This document shows positions 1-13,154 of a stretch of DNA of 64,000 nucleotides, in pieces; within the stretch, counting starts at the first letter, position 1, and each line of letters opens with the position of its first letter. The notes below the pieces were generated by a model. It was not told where the DNA came from. It worked only from the letters and a program-made list of their open reading frames with translations, and did not search any database. Origin of the DNA: Symsagittifera roscoffensis (Eukaryota; Xenacoelomorpha; Acoela; Convolutidae); the NCBI RefSeq assembly GCF_963678635.1, contig NC_087067.1, positions 18,607,639-18,671,638 on the forward strand, given 5' to 3'. The position numbers and the translations under genes were made by a program.

Positions 1-3000
1 ACGGTAGCCGAAATGTTTTGAATAGTATTAGTATCAATAAATCTGATTGGCTAATATCAGGAACCTAAGGGTTCGTTTTGTTGAAATCCCTTCAAAAATT
101 CTTTTAAAAATAAAAGCCCCTGAAAGCGCCCCAATTGGTTGAAAAACATCAACATATTACGGAGCTAACTAATATATATCTTATAGCTGTACGTCAGAAT
201 TGTAATTCACCTTGCAGAAAACAGAACATTTTGGACAAACCGAGAAAAAGACTTAAATATATAAGAACTTATCCCTAACAAAATAACAGTAACACCAAGA
301 TAAGAGCAACATTATCATATGGCGACAGAGATAGTCACGTTTCTTCTGCAAAAATCTTAAATTGAGAAAACTATCCGAGCACATGAAAGCCAATCACTTA
401 TTCTACTTATCTGACTTTCAGCGTTTAAAAAAACTGACTTTACCTCATCTTTTTTCCAAAAACCCAACGATTCAGCATCGAAAATTTACCAGAAGACAAA
501 GACTATCACAACAACGATACTCATTAAAATTTTCAACACAAAATCACGTGGACACCCTTCACCTTCTTCATTCAGTACCAAAACATCCTTAGGCAACAAC
601 GCGAACTTGTTAGGATCAAGTTTCTCAATCAATAGAACAAGCAATCCTTGACTTATCCGCATTTCTGACCTTGCCACAGGTTACCACAATCCAACCTGGA
701 GTTCTCATTTATCATTGAGATATCTCATTTAAAGCTTAAGTTCCTAACTTATTCACAATAGCTGACTCCACGCATTTTCTCCTAAAAATCACCGAACTTA
801 TGGCCCCCAATGCGATACTTAAAAAATTTAAGAGGCTGTGGGCGAACAATTTTAAAAATTTCTAGAGACACAACATTTGGAGCCGAAGCACACTTTCGCA
901 AGGTGCGGGAACCCTTTTGAAACAATAAATTGCATTTTCGAGCATTTTGTAAACTTTTGACCGGAAATTTTGTTGTTCTGTCGCCACTCCCCTCTCCCAA
1001 ATACATCATATGTTGGCGTTGAAGCGTTCTCCAGAATAACCCTTAATGTCTTAAATTGAGAAAACTCTTAAATTGAGAAAACTATCCGAGCACATGAAAG
1101 CCAATCACTTATTCTACTTATCTGATTTTCAGCGTTTAAAAAAACTGACATTACCTCACCTTTTTTCCAAACACTCAACGATTCAGCATCGAAAATTTAC
1201 CAGAAGACAAAGACTATCACAACAACGATACTCAATAAAATTTTCAAGACTATATCACGTGGACACCCTTTCACCTTCTTTATTCAGTACCAAAACATCC
1301 TTAGGCAACAACAAGAGTTTGCTGGGATCAAGTTTCACAATCAATGGAACAAGCAATCCGTGACTTATCCGCATTTCTGACCTTGCCACAGGTTACCACA
1401 ATCGAACCTGGAGTTCTCATTTATCATTGAGATATCTCATTTAAAGCTTAAGTTCCTCACTTATTCACAAAAGCTGACTTCACGCATTTTCTTCTCAAAA
1501 TCACCGAACTTAAGGCCCCCAATGCGATACGCCACATCAACTTAACAAAAACTCTGAGCGATCAGAACCATATCATCTACCTTTGCGAAGTTGATGATGT
1601 TCTTTCTCAAACTAACCAGATATTCCAATATGTTGTTATAAGCTAAATGACCAATGCAGCTGCTTATCTACGGTCGTATAGTAGACTTACAAGTAATCGA
1701 TCGAAAAATTGAAGATATCAAAATCAAAATTTAAAAAGAAATTATTTTAAAACAGCCGTCTTTGCTATCCCCAGTTCATCACCTTTCTGCACTTTCTTCG
1801 CATCTTATCACATGAACCTTAATCAACTGAAAATAACCAGTAGTTCACTCAAACCTATACCGCCACACTAATCCGAAATTTCAAAAGATTGCCAAAGATT
1901 TTTTGAATTTTTCGACACAGCGAAGTTAACAAATTTACAGGAAATATCACCCACTGCATTTTTTGCCAGAACAACTTCTGCATCATATGTTCGCGCTGAA
2001 GCGCTCTCCAGAATAACCCTTAAAGTTAGCATCGTGTCGAAAAATAAAAATCTCCGAACAAAATCGATGAGGATCAATGGGGTTCCGAGGGGTTGAGTGC
2101 GAAAAATAGTTACCTTGGCTCAAAGAGTCATATGCAACTAGATATGCGGGGCTGTAAAAATAGCATATAGATAAACTAGCATATACTTTTGCGAGCTTCA
2201 CGTGATATCGCGGGCTTTTTGTAACTAAAGTTGCCATTCTGGAAGAGCAGTGCCACAGGTTACCACAATCCAACCTGGAGTTCTCATTTATCATTGAGAT
2301 ATCTCATTTAAAGCTTAAGTTCCTAACTTATTCACAATAGCTGACTCCACGCATTTTCTCCTAAAAATCACCGAACTTATGGCCCCCAATGCGATACTTA
2401 AAAAATTTAAGAGGCTGTGGGCGAACAATTTTAAAAATTTCTAGAGACACAACATTTGGAGCCGAAGCACACTTTCGCAAGGTGCGGAAACCGTTTTGAA
2501 ACAGCAAATTGCATTTTCGAGCATTTTGTAAACTTTTGACCGGAAATTTTGTTGTTCTGTCGCCACTCCCCTCTCCCAAATACATCATATGTTGGCGTTG
2601 AAGCGCTCTCCAGAATAACCTTTAATGTCTTAAATTGAAACACCTTTTTTCCAAACACTCAACGATTCAGCATCGAAAATTTACCAGAAGACAAAGACTA
2701 TCACTTAAATTGAAACACCTTTTTTCCAAACACTCAACGATTCAGCATCGAAAATTTACCAGAAGACAAAGACTATCACAACAACGATACCCCTTAAAAT
2801 TTTCAACACAATATCACGTGGACACCCTTTCACCTTCTTTATTCAGTACCAAAACATCCTTAGGCAACAACACGAGTTTGCTGGGATCAAGTTTCACAAT
2901 CAATGGAACAAGCAATCCATGACTTATCCGCATTTCTGACCTTGCCACAGGTTACCACAATCGAACCTGTAGTTCTCATTTATCATTGAGATATCTCATT

Positions 3001-3710
3001 TAAAGCTTAAGTTCCTAACTTATTCACAATAGCTGATTCCACGCATTTTCTCCTCAAAATCACCGAACTTATGGCCCCCCAATGCGATACTTAAAAAATT
3101 TAAGAAACTGTGGGTGAACAATTTTAAAAACTTCTAGAGACACAACATTTGGAGCCGAAGCACACTTTCGCAAGGTGCGGGAACCCTTTTGAAACAGCAA
3201 ATTGCATTTTCGAATGTTTTGTAAAATTTTGTTGTTCTGTCGCCACTCCCCTCTCCCAAATACATCATATGTTGGCGCTGAAGCGCTTTCCAGAATAACC
3301 CTTAATGTTAGCATTGTGTCGGAAAATAAAAGTCTCCGAACAAAATCGATGAAGATCAATGGGGTGCCGAGGGGTTGAGTGCGAAAAAGAGTTACCTTGG
3401 CTCAAAGAGTCATATACAACTAGATATGCGGGGCTGTAAAAATAGCATATAGAAAAACTAGCATATACTTTTGCGAGCTTCAGGTGATATCGCGGGCTTT
3501 TTGTAAGTAAAGTTGCCATTCTGGAAGAGCAGTACATATCGTGGTTCTGAAATAACTGGACGAACCTTTCGGCATGGCCATTTAGTGGCAGACGCCTGAC
3601 TGTATTTTCATGGTCGCTGTTTTTTTTTTTTCAAGAAACAACTGAATAAAACTTAAGTCAATTCTTTTGTGCATATTTATACAATCAAATTCTTGCTTTA
3701 AATTAATGAG
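1..3710. repeat. Rearranged left part of the ~1.7-kb satellite
   Basis: This stretch consists of satellite segments in a scrambled order. It opens with the unit start (acggtagccgaaatgttttg) and follows the normal order to about 810. It then switches to a ~205-bp alternative segment (about 813-1015) absent from the regular units, re-enters the unit middle near 1051, and jumps again near 2253, where the unit end joins the unit middle. The alternative segment recurs at about 2394-2595 and 3090-3275. The next unit start comes only at 3711, more than two unit lengths away. The many ORFs of 60-100 codons here are repeated with the unit and mostly begin at TTG, so I do not treat them as genes. Confidence 0.9.
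2629..2778. repeat. 75-bp local tandem duplication inside the satellite
   Basis: A ~75-bp segment beginning cttaaattgaaacacctttt occurs twice head to tail (2629-2703 and 2704-2778) with essentially no difference. It is absent from the regular units downstream, so it is a recent local event in the rearranged portion. Confidence 0.85.
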
Positions 3711-6700
3711 ACGGTAGCCGAAATGTTTTGGATAGTATTAGTATCAATAAATCTGATTGGCTAATATCAGGAACTTAGGGTTCGTTTTGTTGAAATCCCT
3801 TCAAAAAATCTTTTAAAAATAAAACCCCCCGAAAGCGCCCCAATTGGTTGAAAAACATCAACATATTACGGAGCTAACTAATATATATCTTTTAGCTGTA
3901 CGTCAGAAATGTAATTCACCTTGCTGAAAACAGAACGTTTTGGACGAACCGAGAAAAAGACCTAAATATAAAAGAACTTATCCCTAACAACATAACAGTA
4001 ACACCAAGATAAGAGCAACATTATCATATGGCGACAGAGATGGTCACGTTTCTTCTGCAAAAATCTTAAATTGAGAAAACTATCCGAGCACCTGAAAGCC
4101 AATCACTTATTCTACATATCTGATTTTCAGCGTTTAAAAAAACTGACTTTACCTCAACTTTTTTCCAAACACTCAACGATTGAGCATCGAAAATTTACCA
4201 GAAGACAAAGACTATCACAACAACGATACTCATTAAAATTTTCAACACAATATCACGTGGACACCCTTTCACCTTCATTATTCAGTACCAAAACATCCTT
4301 AGGCAACAACACGAACTTGTTGGGATCAAGTTTCAAAATCAATGGAACAAGCAATCCATGACTTATCCGCATTTCTGACCTTGCCACAGGTTACCACAAT
4401 CGAACCTCGAGTTCTCATTTATCTTTGAGATATCTCATTTAAAGCTTAAGTTCCTCACTTATTCACAAAAGATGACTCCACGCATTTTCTCCTCAAAATC
4501 ACCGAACTTAAGGCCCCCAATGCGATACGCCACATCAACTTAACAAAAACTCTGAGCGATCAGAACCACATCATCTACCTTTGCGAAGTTGATGATGTTC
4601 TTTCTCAAACTAACCAGATATTCCAATATGTTGTTATAAGCTAAATGATCTTACCAATGCAGCTGCTTATCTACGGCCGTATAGTAGACTTACAAGTAAT
4701 CGATCGAAAAACTGAAGATATCAAAATCAAATTTTAAAAAGAAAATATTTTAAAACAGCCGTCTTTGCTATCCCCAGTTCATCACCTTTCTGCACTTTCT
4801 TCGCATCTTATCACATGAACCTTAATCAACTGAAAATAACTAGTAGTTCACTCAAACCTATACCGCCACACTAATCCGAAATTTCAAAAAATTGCCAAAG
4901 ATTTTTTGAATTTTGCGACAACAGCGAAGTTAACAAATTTACAGGAAAAATCACCCACTGCATTTTTTGCCAGAACAACTTCTGCATCATATGTTGGCGC
5001 TGAAGCGCTCTCCAGAATAACCCTTAATGTTAGCATTGTGTCGGAAAATAAAAGTCTCCGAACAAAATCGATGAGGATCAATGGGGTGCCGAGGGGTTGA
5101 GTGCGAAAAAGAGTTACCTTGGCTCAAAGGGTCATATGCAACTAGATATGCGGGGCTGTAAAAATAGCATATAGATAAACTAGCATATACTTCTGCGAGC
5201 TTCACGTGATATCGCGGGCTTTTTGTATCTAAAGTTGCCATTCTGGAAGAGCAGTACATATTGTGGTTCTGGAATAACTGGACGAACATTTCGGCATGGC
5301 CATTTAGTGGCAGATGTCTGACTGTATATTCATGTTCGCTATTTTTTTTTCAAGAAACAACTGAATAATTTTAAGTCAATTCTTTTTTGCATGTTTATAC
5401 AATCAAATTCTTGCTATAAAATAATGAGACGGTAGCCGAAATGTTTTGGATAGTATTAGTATCAATAAATCTGATTGGCTAAGATCAGGACCCTAGGGTT
5501 CGTTTTGGTGAAATCCCTTCATAAATTCTTTTATAAATAAAAGCCCCTGAAAGCGCCCCAATTGGTTGAAAAACATCAACATATTACGGAGCTAACAAAT
5601 ATATATCTTATAGCTGTAGGTCGGAATTGTAATTCACCTTGCAGAAAACAGAACATTTTGGACGAACCGAGAAAAAGACTTAATTATATAAGAACTTATC
5701 CCTAACAATATAACATTAACACCAAGATAAGAGCAACATTACCATATGGCGACAGAAATGGTCACGTTTCTTCTGCAAAAACCATAAATTGAGAAAACTA
5801 TCCAAGCACATGAAAGCCAATCACTTATTCTACTTATCTGACTTTCAGCGTTTAAAAAAAACTGGCTTTACCTCACCTTTTTTCCAAACACTCAACGATT
5901 CAGCATCGAAAATTTACCAGAAGACAAAGACTATCACAACAACGATACTCATTAAAATTTTCAACACAATATCACGTGGACACCCTTTCACCTTCATTAT
6001 TCAGTACCAAAACATCCTTAGGCAACAACACGAACTTGCTGGGATCAAGTTTCAAAATCAATGGAACAAGCAATCCATGACTTATCCGCATTTCTGACCT
6101 TACCACAGGTTACCACAATCGAACCTGGAGTTCTCATTTATCATTGAGATATCTCATTTAAAGCTTAAGTTCCTCACTTATTCACAAAAGATGACTCCAC
6201 GCATTTTCTCCTCAAAATCACCGAACTTAAGGCCCCCAATGCGATACGCCACATCAACTTAACAAAAACTCTGAGCGATCAGAACCACATCATCTACCTT
6301 TGCGAAGTTGATGATGTTCTTTCTCAAACTAACCAGATATTCCAATATGTTGTTATAAGCTAAATGATCTTACCAATGCAGCTGCTTATCTACGGCCGTA
6401 TAGTAGACTTACAAGTAATCGATCGAAAAACTGAAGATATCAAAATCAAATTTTAAAAAGAAAATATTTTAAAACAGCCGTCTTTGCTATCCCCAGTTCA
6501 TCACCTTTCTGCACTTTCTTCGCATCTTATCACATGAACCTTAATCAACTGAAAATAACTAGTAGTTCACTCAAACCTATACCGCCACACTAATCCGAAA
6601 TTTCAAAAAATTGCCAAAGATTTTTTGAATTTTGCGACAACAGCGAAGTTAACAAATTTACAGGAAAAATCACCCACTGCATTTTTTGCCAGAACAACTT

Positions 6701-9700
6701 CTGCATCATATGTTGGCGCTGAAGCGCTCTCCAGAATAACCCTTAATGTTAGCATTGTGTCGGAAAATAAAAGTCTCCGAACAAAATCGATGAGGATCAA
6801 TGGGGTGCCGAGGGGTTGAGTGCGAAAAAGAGTTACCTTGGCTCAAAGGGTCATATGCAACTAGATATGTGGGGCTGTAAAAATAGCATATAGATAAACT
6901 AGCATATACTTTTGCGAGCTTCACGTGATATAGCGGGCTTTTTGTAACTAAAGTTGCCATTCTGGAAGAGCAGTACATATCGTGGTTCTGGAATAACTGG
7001 ACGAACATTTCGGCATGGCCATTTAGTGGCAGATGTCTGACTGTATATTCATGTTCGCTATTTTTTTTTCAAGAAACGACTGAATAAACTTAAGTCAATT
7101 CTTTTTGTCATGTTTATACAATCAAATTCTTGCTATAAAATAATGAGACGGTAGCCGAAATGTTTTGGATAGTATTAGTATCAATAAATCTAATTGGCTA
7201 AGATCAGGACCCTAGGGTTCGTTTTGGTGAAATCCCTTCATAAATTCTTTTATAAATAAAAACCCCCTGAAAGCGCCCCAATTGGTTGAAAAACATCAAC
7301 GTATTACGGAGCTAACAAATATATATCTTATAGCTGTAGGTCAGAATTGTAATTCACCTTGCAGAAAACAGAACATTTTGGACGAACCGAAAAAAAGACT
7401 TAAATATATAAGAACTTATCCCTAACAATATAACATTAACACCAAGATAAGAGCAACATTACCATATGGCGACAGAGATGGTCACGTTTCTTCTGCAAAA
7501 ATCCTAAATTGAGAAAACTATCCAATCACATGAAAGCCAATCACTTATTCTACTTATCTGACTTTCAGCGTTTAAAAAACTGGCTTTACCTCACCTTTTT
7601 TCCAAACACTCAACGATTCAGCATCGAAAATTTACCAGAAGACAAAAACTATCACAACAACGATACTCATTAAAATTTTCAACACAATATCACGTGGACA
7701 CCCTTTCACCTTCTTTATTCAGTGCCAAAACATCCTTAGGCAACAACACGAGTTTGCTGGGATCCAGTTTCACAATCAATGGAACAAGCAATCCATGACT
7801 TATCCGCATTTCTGACCTTGCCACAGGTTACCACAATCGAACCTGGAGTTCTCATTTATCATTGAGATATCTCATTTAAAGCTTAAGTTCCCCACTTATT
7901 CACAAAAGCTGACTCCACGCATTTTCTCCTCAAAATCACCGAACTTAAGGCCCCCAATGCGATACGCCACATCAACTTAACAAAAACTCTGAGCGATCAG
8001 AACCACATCATCTACCTTTGCGAAGTTGATGATGTTCTTTCTCAAACTAACCAGATATTCCAATATGTTGTTATAAGCTAAATGATCTTACCAATGCAGC
8101 TGCTTATCTACGGCCGTATAGTAGACTTACAAGTAATCGATCGAAAAACTGAAGATATCAAAATCAAATTTTAAAAAGAAAATATTTTAAAACAGCCGTC
8201 TTTGCTATCCCCAGTTCATCACCTTTCTGCACTTTCTTCGCATCTTATCACATGAACCTTAATCAACTGAAAATAACTAGTAGTTCACTCAAACCTATAC
8301 CGCCACACTAATCCGAAATTTCAAAAAATTGCCAACGATTTTTTGAATTTTGCGACAACAGCGAAGTTATCAAATTTACAGGAAATATCACCCACTGCAT
8401 TTTTTTCCAGAGCAACTTTTGCATCATATGTTGGCGCTGAAGCGCTCTCCAGAATAACCCTTAATGTTAGCATTGTGTCGGAAGATAAAAGTCTCCGAAC
8501 AAAATCGATGAGGATCAATGGGGTGCCGAGGGGTTGCGTGCGAAAAAGAGTTACCTTGGCTCAAAGAGTGATATGCAACTAGATATGCGGGGCTGTAAAA
8601 ATAGCATATAGATAAACTAGCATATACTTTTGCGAGCTTCACGTGATATCGCGGGCTTTTTGTAACTAAAGTTGCCATTCTGGAAGAGCAGTACATATCG
8701 TGGTTCTGAAATAACTGGACGAACATTTCGGCATGGCCATTTAATGGCAGATGTCTGACTGTATATTCATGTTCGCTATTTTTTTTTCAAGAAACAACTG
8801 AATAAACTTAAGTCAATTCTTTTTTGCATATTTATACAATCAAATTCTTGCTATAAAATAATGAGACGGTAGCCGAAATGTTTTGGATAGTATTAGTATC
8901 AATAAATCTGATTGGCTAAGATCAGGACCCTAGGGTTCGTTTTGGTGAAATCCCTTCATAAATTCTTTTATAAATAAAAGCCCCTGAAAGCGCCCCAATT
9001 GGTTGAAAAACATCAACATATTACGGAGCTAACAAATTTATATCTTATAGCTGTAGGTCAGAATTGTAATTCACCTTGCAGAAAACAGAACATTTTGGAC
9101 GAACCGAGAAAAAGACTTAAATATATAAGAACTTATCCCTAACAATATAACATTAACACCAAGATAAGAGCAACATTATCATATGGCGACAGAGATGGTC
9201 ACGTTTCTTCTGCAAAAATCCTAAATTGAGAAAACTATCCAAGCACATGAAAGCCAATCACTTATTCTACTTATCTGACTTTCAGCGTTCAAAAAAACTG
9301 GCTTTACCTCACCTTTTTTTCCAAACACTCAACGATTCAGCATCGAAAATTTACCAGAAGACAAAGACTATCACAACAACGATACTCATTAAAATTTTCA
9401 ATACAATATCACGTGGACACCCTTTCACCTTCTTTATTCAGTACCAAAACATCCTTAGGCAACAACACGAACTTGCTGGGATCAATCTTCACAATCAATC
9501 GAACAAGCAATCCATGACTTATCCGCAATTCTGACCTTGCCACACGTTACCACAATCGAACCTGGAGTTCTCATTTATCATTGAGATATCTCATTTAAAG
9601 CTTAAGTTCCTCACTTATTCACGATAGCTGACTCCACGCATTTTCTCTTCAAAATCACCGAACTTAAGGCCCCCAATGCGATACGCCACATCAACTTAAC

Positions 9701-10583
9701 AAAAACTCTGAGCAATCAGAACCACATCATCTACCTTCGCGAAGTTGATGATGTTCTTTCTCAAACAACCAGATATTCCAATATCTTGTTATAAGCTAAA
9801 TGATCTTACCAATGCAGCTGCTTATCTACGGCCGTATAGTAGACTTACAAGTAATCGATCGAAAAACTGAAGATATCAAAATCAAAATTTAAAAAGAAAT
9901 TATTTTAAAACTGCCGTCTTCGCTATCCCTAGTTCATCACCTTTCTGCACTTTCTTCGCATCTTATCACATGAACCTTAATCAACTGAAAATAACTAGTA
10001 GTTCACTCAAACCTATACCGCCACACTAATCCGAAATTTCAAAAAATTGCCAACGATTTTTTGAATTTTGCGACAACAGCGAAGTTAACAAATTTACAGG
10101 AAATATCACCCACAGCATTTTTTTCCAGAGCAACTTTTGCATCATATGTTGGCGCTGAAGCGCTCTCCAGAATAACCCTTAATGTTAGCATTGTGTCGGA
10201 AGATAAAAGTCTCCGAACAAAATCGATGAGGATCAATGGGGTGCCGAGGGGTTGCGTGCGAAAAAGAGTTACCTTGGCTCAAAGAGTCATATGCAACTAG
10301 ATATGCGGGGCTGTAAAAATAGCATATAGATAAACTAGCATATACTTTTGCGAGCTTCACGTGATATCGCGGGCTTTTTGTAACTAAAGTTGCCATTCTG
10401 GAAGAGCAGTACATATCGTGGTTCTGAAATAACTGGACGAACATTTCGGCATGGCCATTTAATGGCAGATGTCTGACTGTATATTCATGTTCGCTATTTT
10501 TTTTTCAAGAAACAACTGAATAAACTTAAGTCAATTCTTTTTTGCATATTTATACAATCAAATTCTTGCTATAAAATAATGAG
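3711..10583. repeat. Four regular satellite units (period ~1,718 bp)
   Basis: The landmark acggtagccgaaatgttttggatag recurs at 3711, 5429, 7148, 8866 and 10584, giving unit lengths of 1718, 1719, 1718 and 1718 bp. Units 8866 and 10584 are nearly identical; 3711 is the most different, mainly by single-base changes and short indels. Each unit carries a minus-strand open frame of about 100 codons and a plus-strand one of 96-102 codons. These drift in length and frame between units as a non-coding repeat would. No transposase, RT or rRNA-like sequence is visible in the unit, and its origin is unknown. Confidence 0.93.
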
Positions 10584-11865
10584 ACGGTAGCCGAAATGTT
10601 TTGGATAGTATTAGTATCAATAAATCTGATTGGCTAAGATCAGGACCCTAGGGTTCGTTTTGGTGAAATCCCTTCATAAATTCTTTTATAAATAAAAGCC
10701 CCTGAAAGCGCCCCAATTGGTTGAAAAACATCAACATATTACGGAGCTAACAAATTTATATCTTATAGCTGTAGGTCAGAATTGTAATTCACCTTGCAGA
10801 AAACAGAACATTTTGGACGAACCGAGAAAAAGACTTAAATATATAAGAACTTATCCCTAACAATATAACATTAACACCAAGATAAGAGCAACATTATCAT
10901 ATGGCGACAGAGATGGTCACGTTTCTTCTGCAAAAATCCTAAATTGAGAAAACTATCCAAGCACATGAAAGCCAATCACTTATTCTACTTATCTGACTTT
11001 CAGCGTTCAAAAAAACTGGCTTTACCTCACCTTTTTTTCCAAACACTCAACGATTCAGCATCGAAAATTTACCAGAAGACAAAGACTATCACAACAACGA
11101 TACTCATTAAAATTTTCAATACAATATCACGTGGACACCCTTTCACCTTCTTTATTCGGTACCAAAACATCCTTAGGCAACAACACGAACTTGCTGGGAT
11201 CAAGTTTCACAATCAATCGAACAAGCAATCCATGACTTATCCGCAATTCTGACCTTGCCACAGGTTACCACAATCGAACCTGGAGTTCTCATTTATCATT
11301 GAGATATCTCATTTAAAGCTTAAGTTCCTCACTTATTCACAATAGCTGACTCCACGCATTTTCTCTTCAAAATCACCGAACTTAAGGCCCCCAATGCGAT
11401 ACGCCACATCAACTTAACAAAAACTCTGAGCAATCAGAACCACATCATCTACCTTTGCGAAGTTGATGATGTTCTTTCTCAAACTAACCAGATATTCCAA
11501 TATCTTGTTATAAGCTAAATGATCTTACCAATGCAGCTGCTTATCTACGGCCGTATAGTAGACTTACAAGTAATCGATCGAAAAACTGAAGATATCAAAA
11601 TCAAAATTTAAAAAGAAATTATTTTAAAACTGCCGTCTTCGCTATCCCTAGTTCATCACCTTTCTGCACTTTCTTCGCATCTTATCACATGAACCTTAAC
11701 CAACTGAAAATAACCAGCAGTTCACTCAAACCTGTACCGCGACACTAATCCGAAATTTCAAAAAATTGCCAAAGATTTTTTGAATTTTGCGACAAGAGCG
11801 AAGTTAACAAATTTACAGGAAGTATAACCCACTGCATTTTTTACCTGAACAACTTCTGCTAAGTT
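10584..11865. repeat. Terminal partial satellite unit
   Basis: The fifth regular unit follows the consensus for about 1.28 kb. It loses similarity shortly after the stretch equivalent to 'gcattttttgccagaacaacttctgc'; here acctgaacaacttctgct is followed by unrelated sequence. The array ends against a decayed retrotransposon gag remnant. Confidence 0.85.
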
Positions 11866-12345
11866 TCACCTAAGAGACTCTCAGGACATACTAACAAAAG
11901 CTGGAACCAATTCGAAGGACTTCTCCGCGCAAGTATCATTGTTGCCTGCATACCAGAAGGACAAAATCAGCAAGATCATTACGTACACCTCCATCTAGAA
12001 GGAAAAGTACTAAATTGCGTTTCAAAACATGTTAAAGCTGCGCGAAATGATTGCAAACAAACTTTGGAACAATTACAAAATTGATACGCAGAGTCTGACC
12101 AAATCCGAAAATATGACTTCCAATTGCAAAATAGAGTTTTCAAATCCAAAACTGAAGATACACTAGATTTTCTAACCAATATGAATCGTCCAGCTTGCTT
12201 GCCTATTATAGATGACATTCAATTTTAGATGACATCCGTGAACCTGAAAATGATACGGTCGAAGACCTCTGCTCTATTCTCGCAGAAGAATTGAAGTTGA
12301 CAGAATCGAAAACGACGAAAAGGTAGTTTGTGCAACCTTCAGCCA
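11866..12345 (+). pseudogene. Decayed LTR-retrotransposon gag (capsid-like) remnant
   Basis: Joining plus-strand frames by eye gives a pattern typical of Ty3/Gypsy-type capsid: a segment like ALNCVSKHVK..NDCKQTLEQL, then a short gap, then QLQNRVFKSKTEDTLDFLT and an acidic stretch (ENDTVEDLCSILAEELKL). Stops and frameshifts break it. No LTR or zinc knuckle is visible nearby. The family assignment rests on the spacing of these hydrophobic and polar blocks and is tentative. It cannot make a protein as it stands. Confidence 0.45.
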
Positions 12346-13154
12346 TTAAAACTAATGCCAGTAATTACAATTAGGTTAACGGATTTTGCCACATCTCTAT
12401 ACATTCGTCATACTTTAGTTATGCTACGCAGAGAGCAGTCAAATTTTAGCAGTCTACCCACTTTTAAACGATAGATATAATCTCGATCACGGCATCGAAC
12501 AAATTGACGAATATTACACTGATGATGAAGTCGAATTGCAACCATCGAAATGCAGGCCGATCATTATGACACTGAGTACTATCAAGAAAGTCAGAAAACG
12601 TTTTTGGATCTGAAGACCAGGAACTAAATCAAATCTGGCCAGGAATGACCTGAGACTGTAGACGGCTGGCCAGACTGGGCAGATACAAGCCAGCTGTTTC
12701 GCATTTTATGCAGCAGTGAAACTGATCTCACAAAAGATTCTACAAGATATCTCCCCTACCTCGACTGAGAATTTCAAAAAAGCATGATTCACCTTTTCGA
12801 CGAATGCTAGTCTAATCTTTTTTCAACACTATGAATAAGTTTGTTCTGATCATCCGACAATATTATCAAGACAATCTGACTTCTTGGATTCTCCTACTCA
12901 AAAACGCATTTGTAAAATAATCACCTCATCAATTTTCAAACCAAAAGCATTATTCACAGTCACAAATCCAGACTCTACAAAGAAAACTCAGTAGCAATGA
13001 CTATCATTCCAATCCTACTAACGGCTCAGAATACGTTTTAAACTTCAGTAATTTGTATTTCAAACTCCGTTATCTATCTAGCTATTGAAGCAATTATAAT
13101 TATCTGACAAAATCAAACAACGCTGTCAAAATCAAGTGTGGCCCACAAATAATT
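12346..13154. other. No recognisable gene
   Basis: This AT-rich stretch has frequent stops in all frames. It may be the decayed continuation of the gag remnant to its left (segments such as NWPDW-like patterns near 12660 are suggestive only), but I recognise no domain, RNA gene or repeat shared with the rest of the window. Confidence 0.4.

Noticed and set aside
362..11252. Repeated ORFs of 60-103 codons on both strands of the satellite (for example 4071-4361 + and 10142-10444 -)
   Set aside because: They start mostly at TTG, recur only because the unit recurs, change length and frame between units, and show no domain or coding bias.
1..11865. rDNA intergenic spacer or histone-type gene cluster as an explanation for the 1.7-kb repeat
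   Set aside because: No rRNA, 5S or histone sequence is present in the unit.
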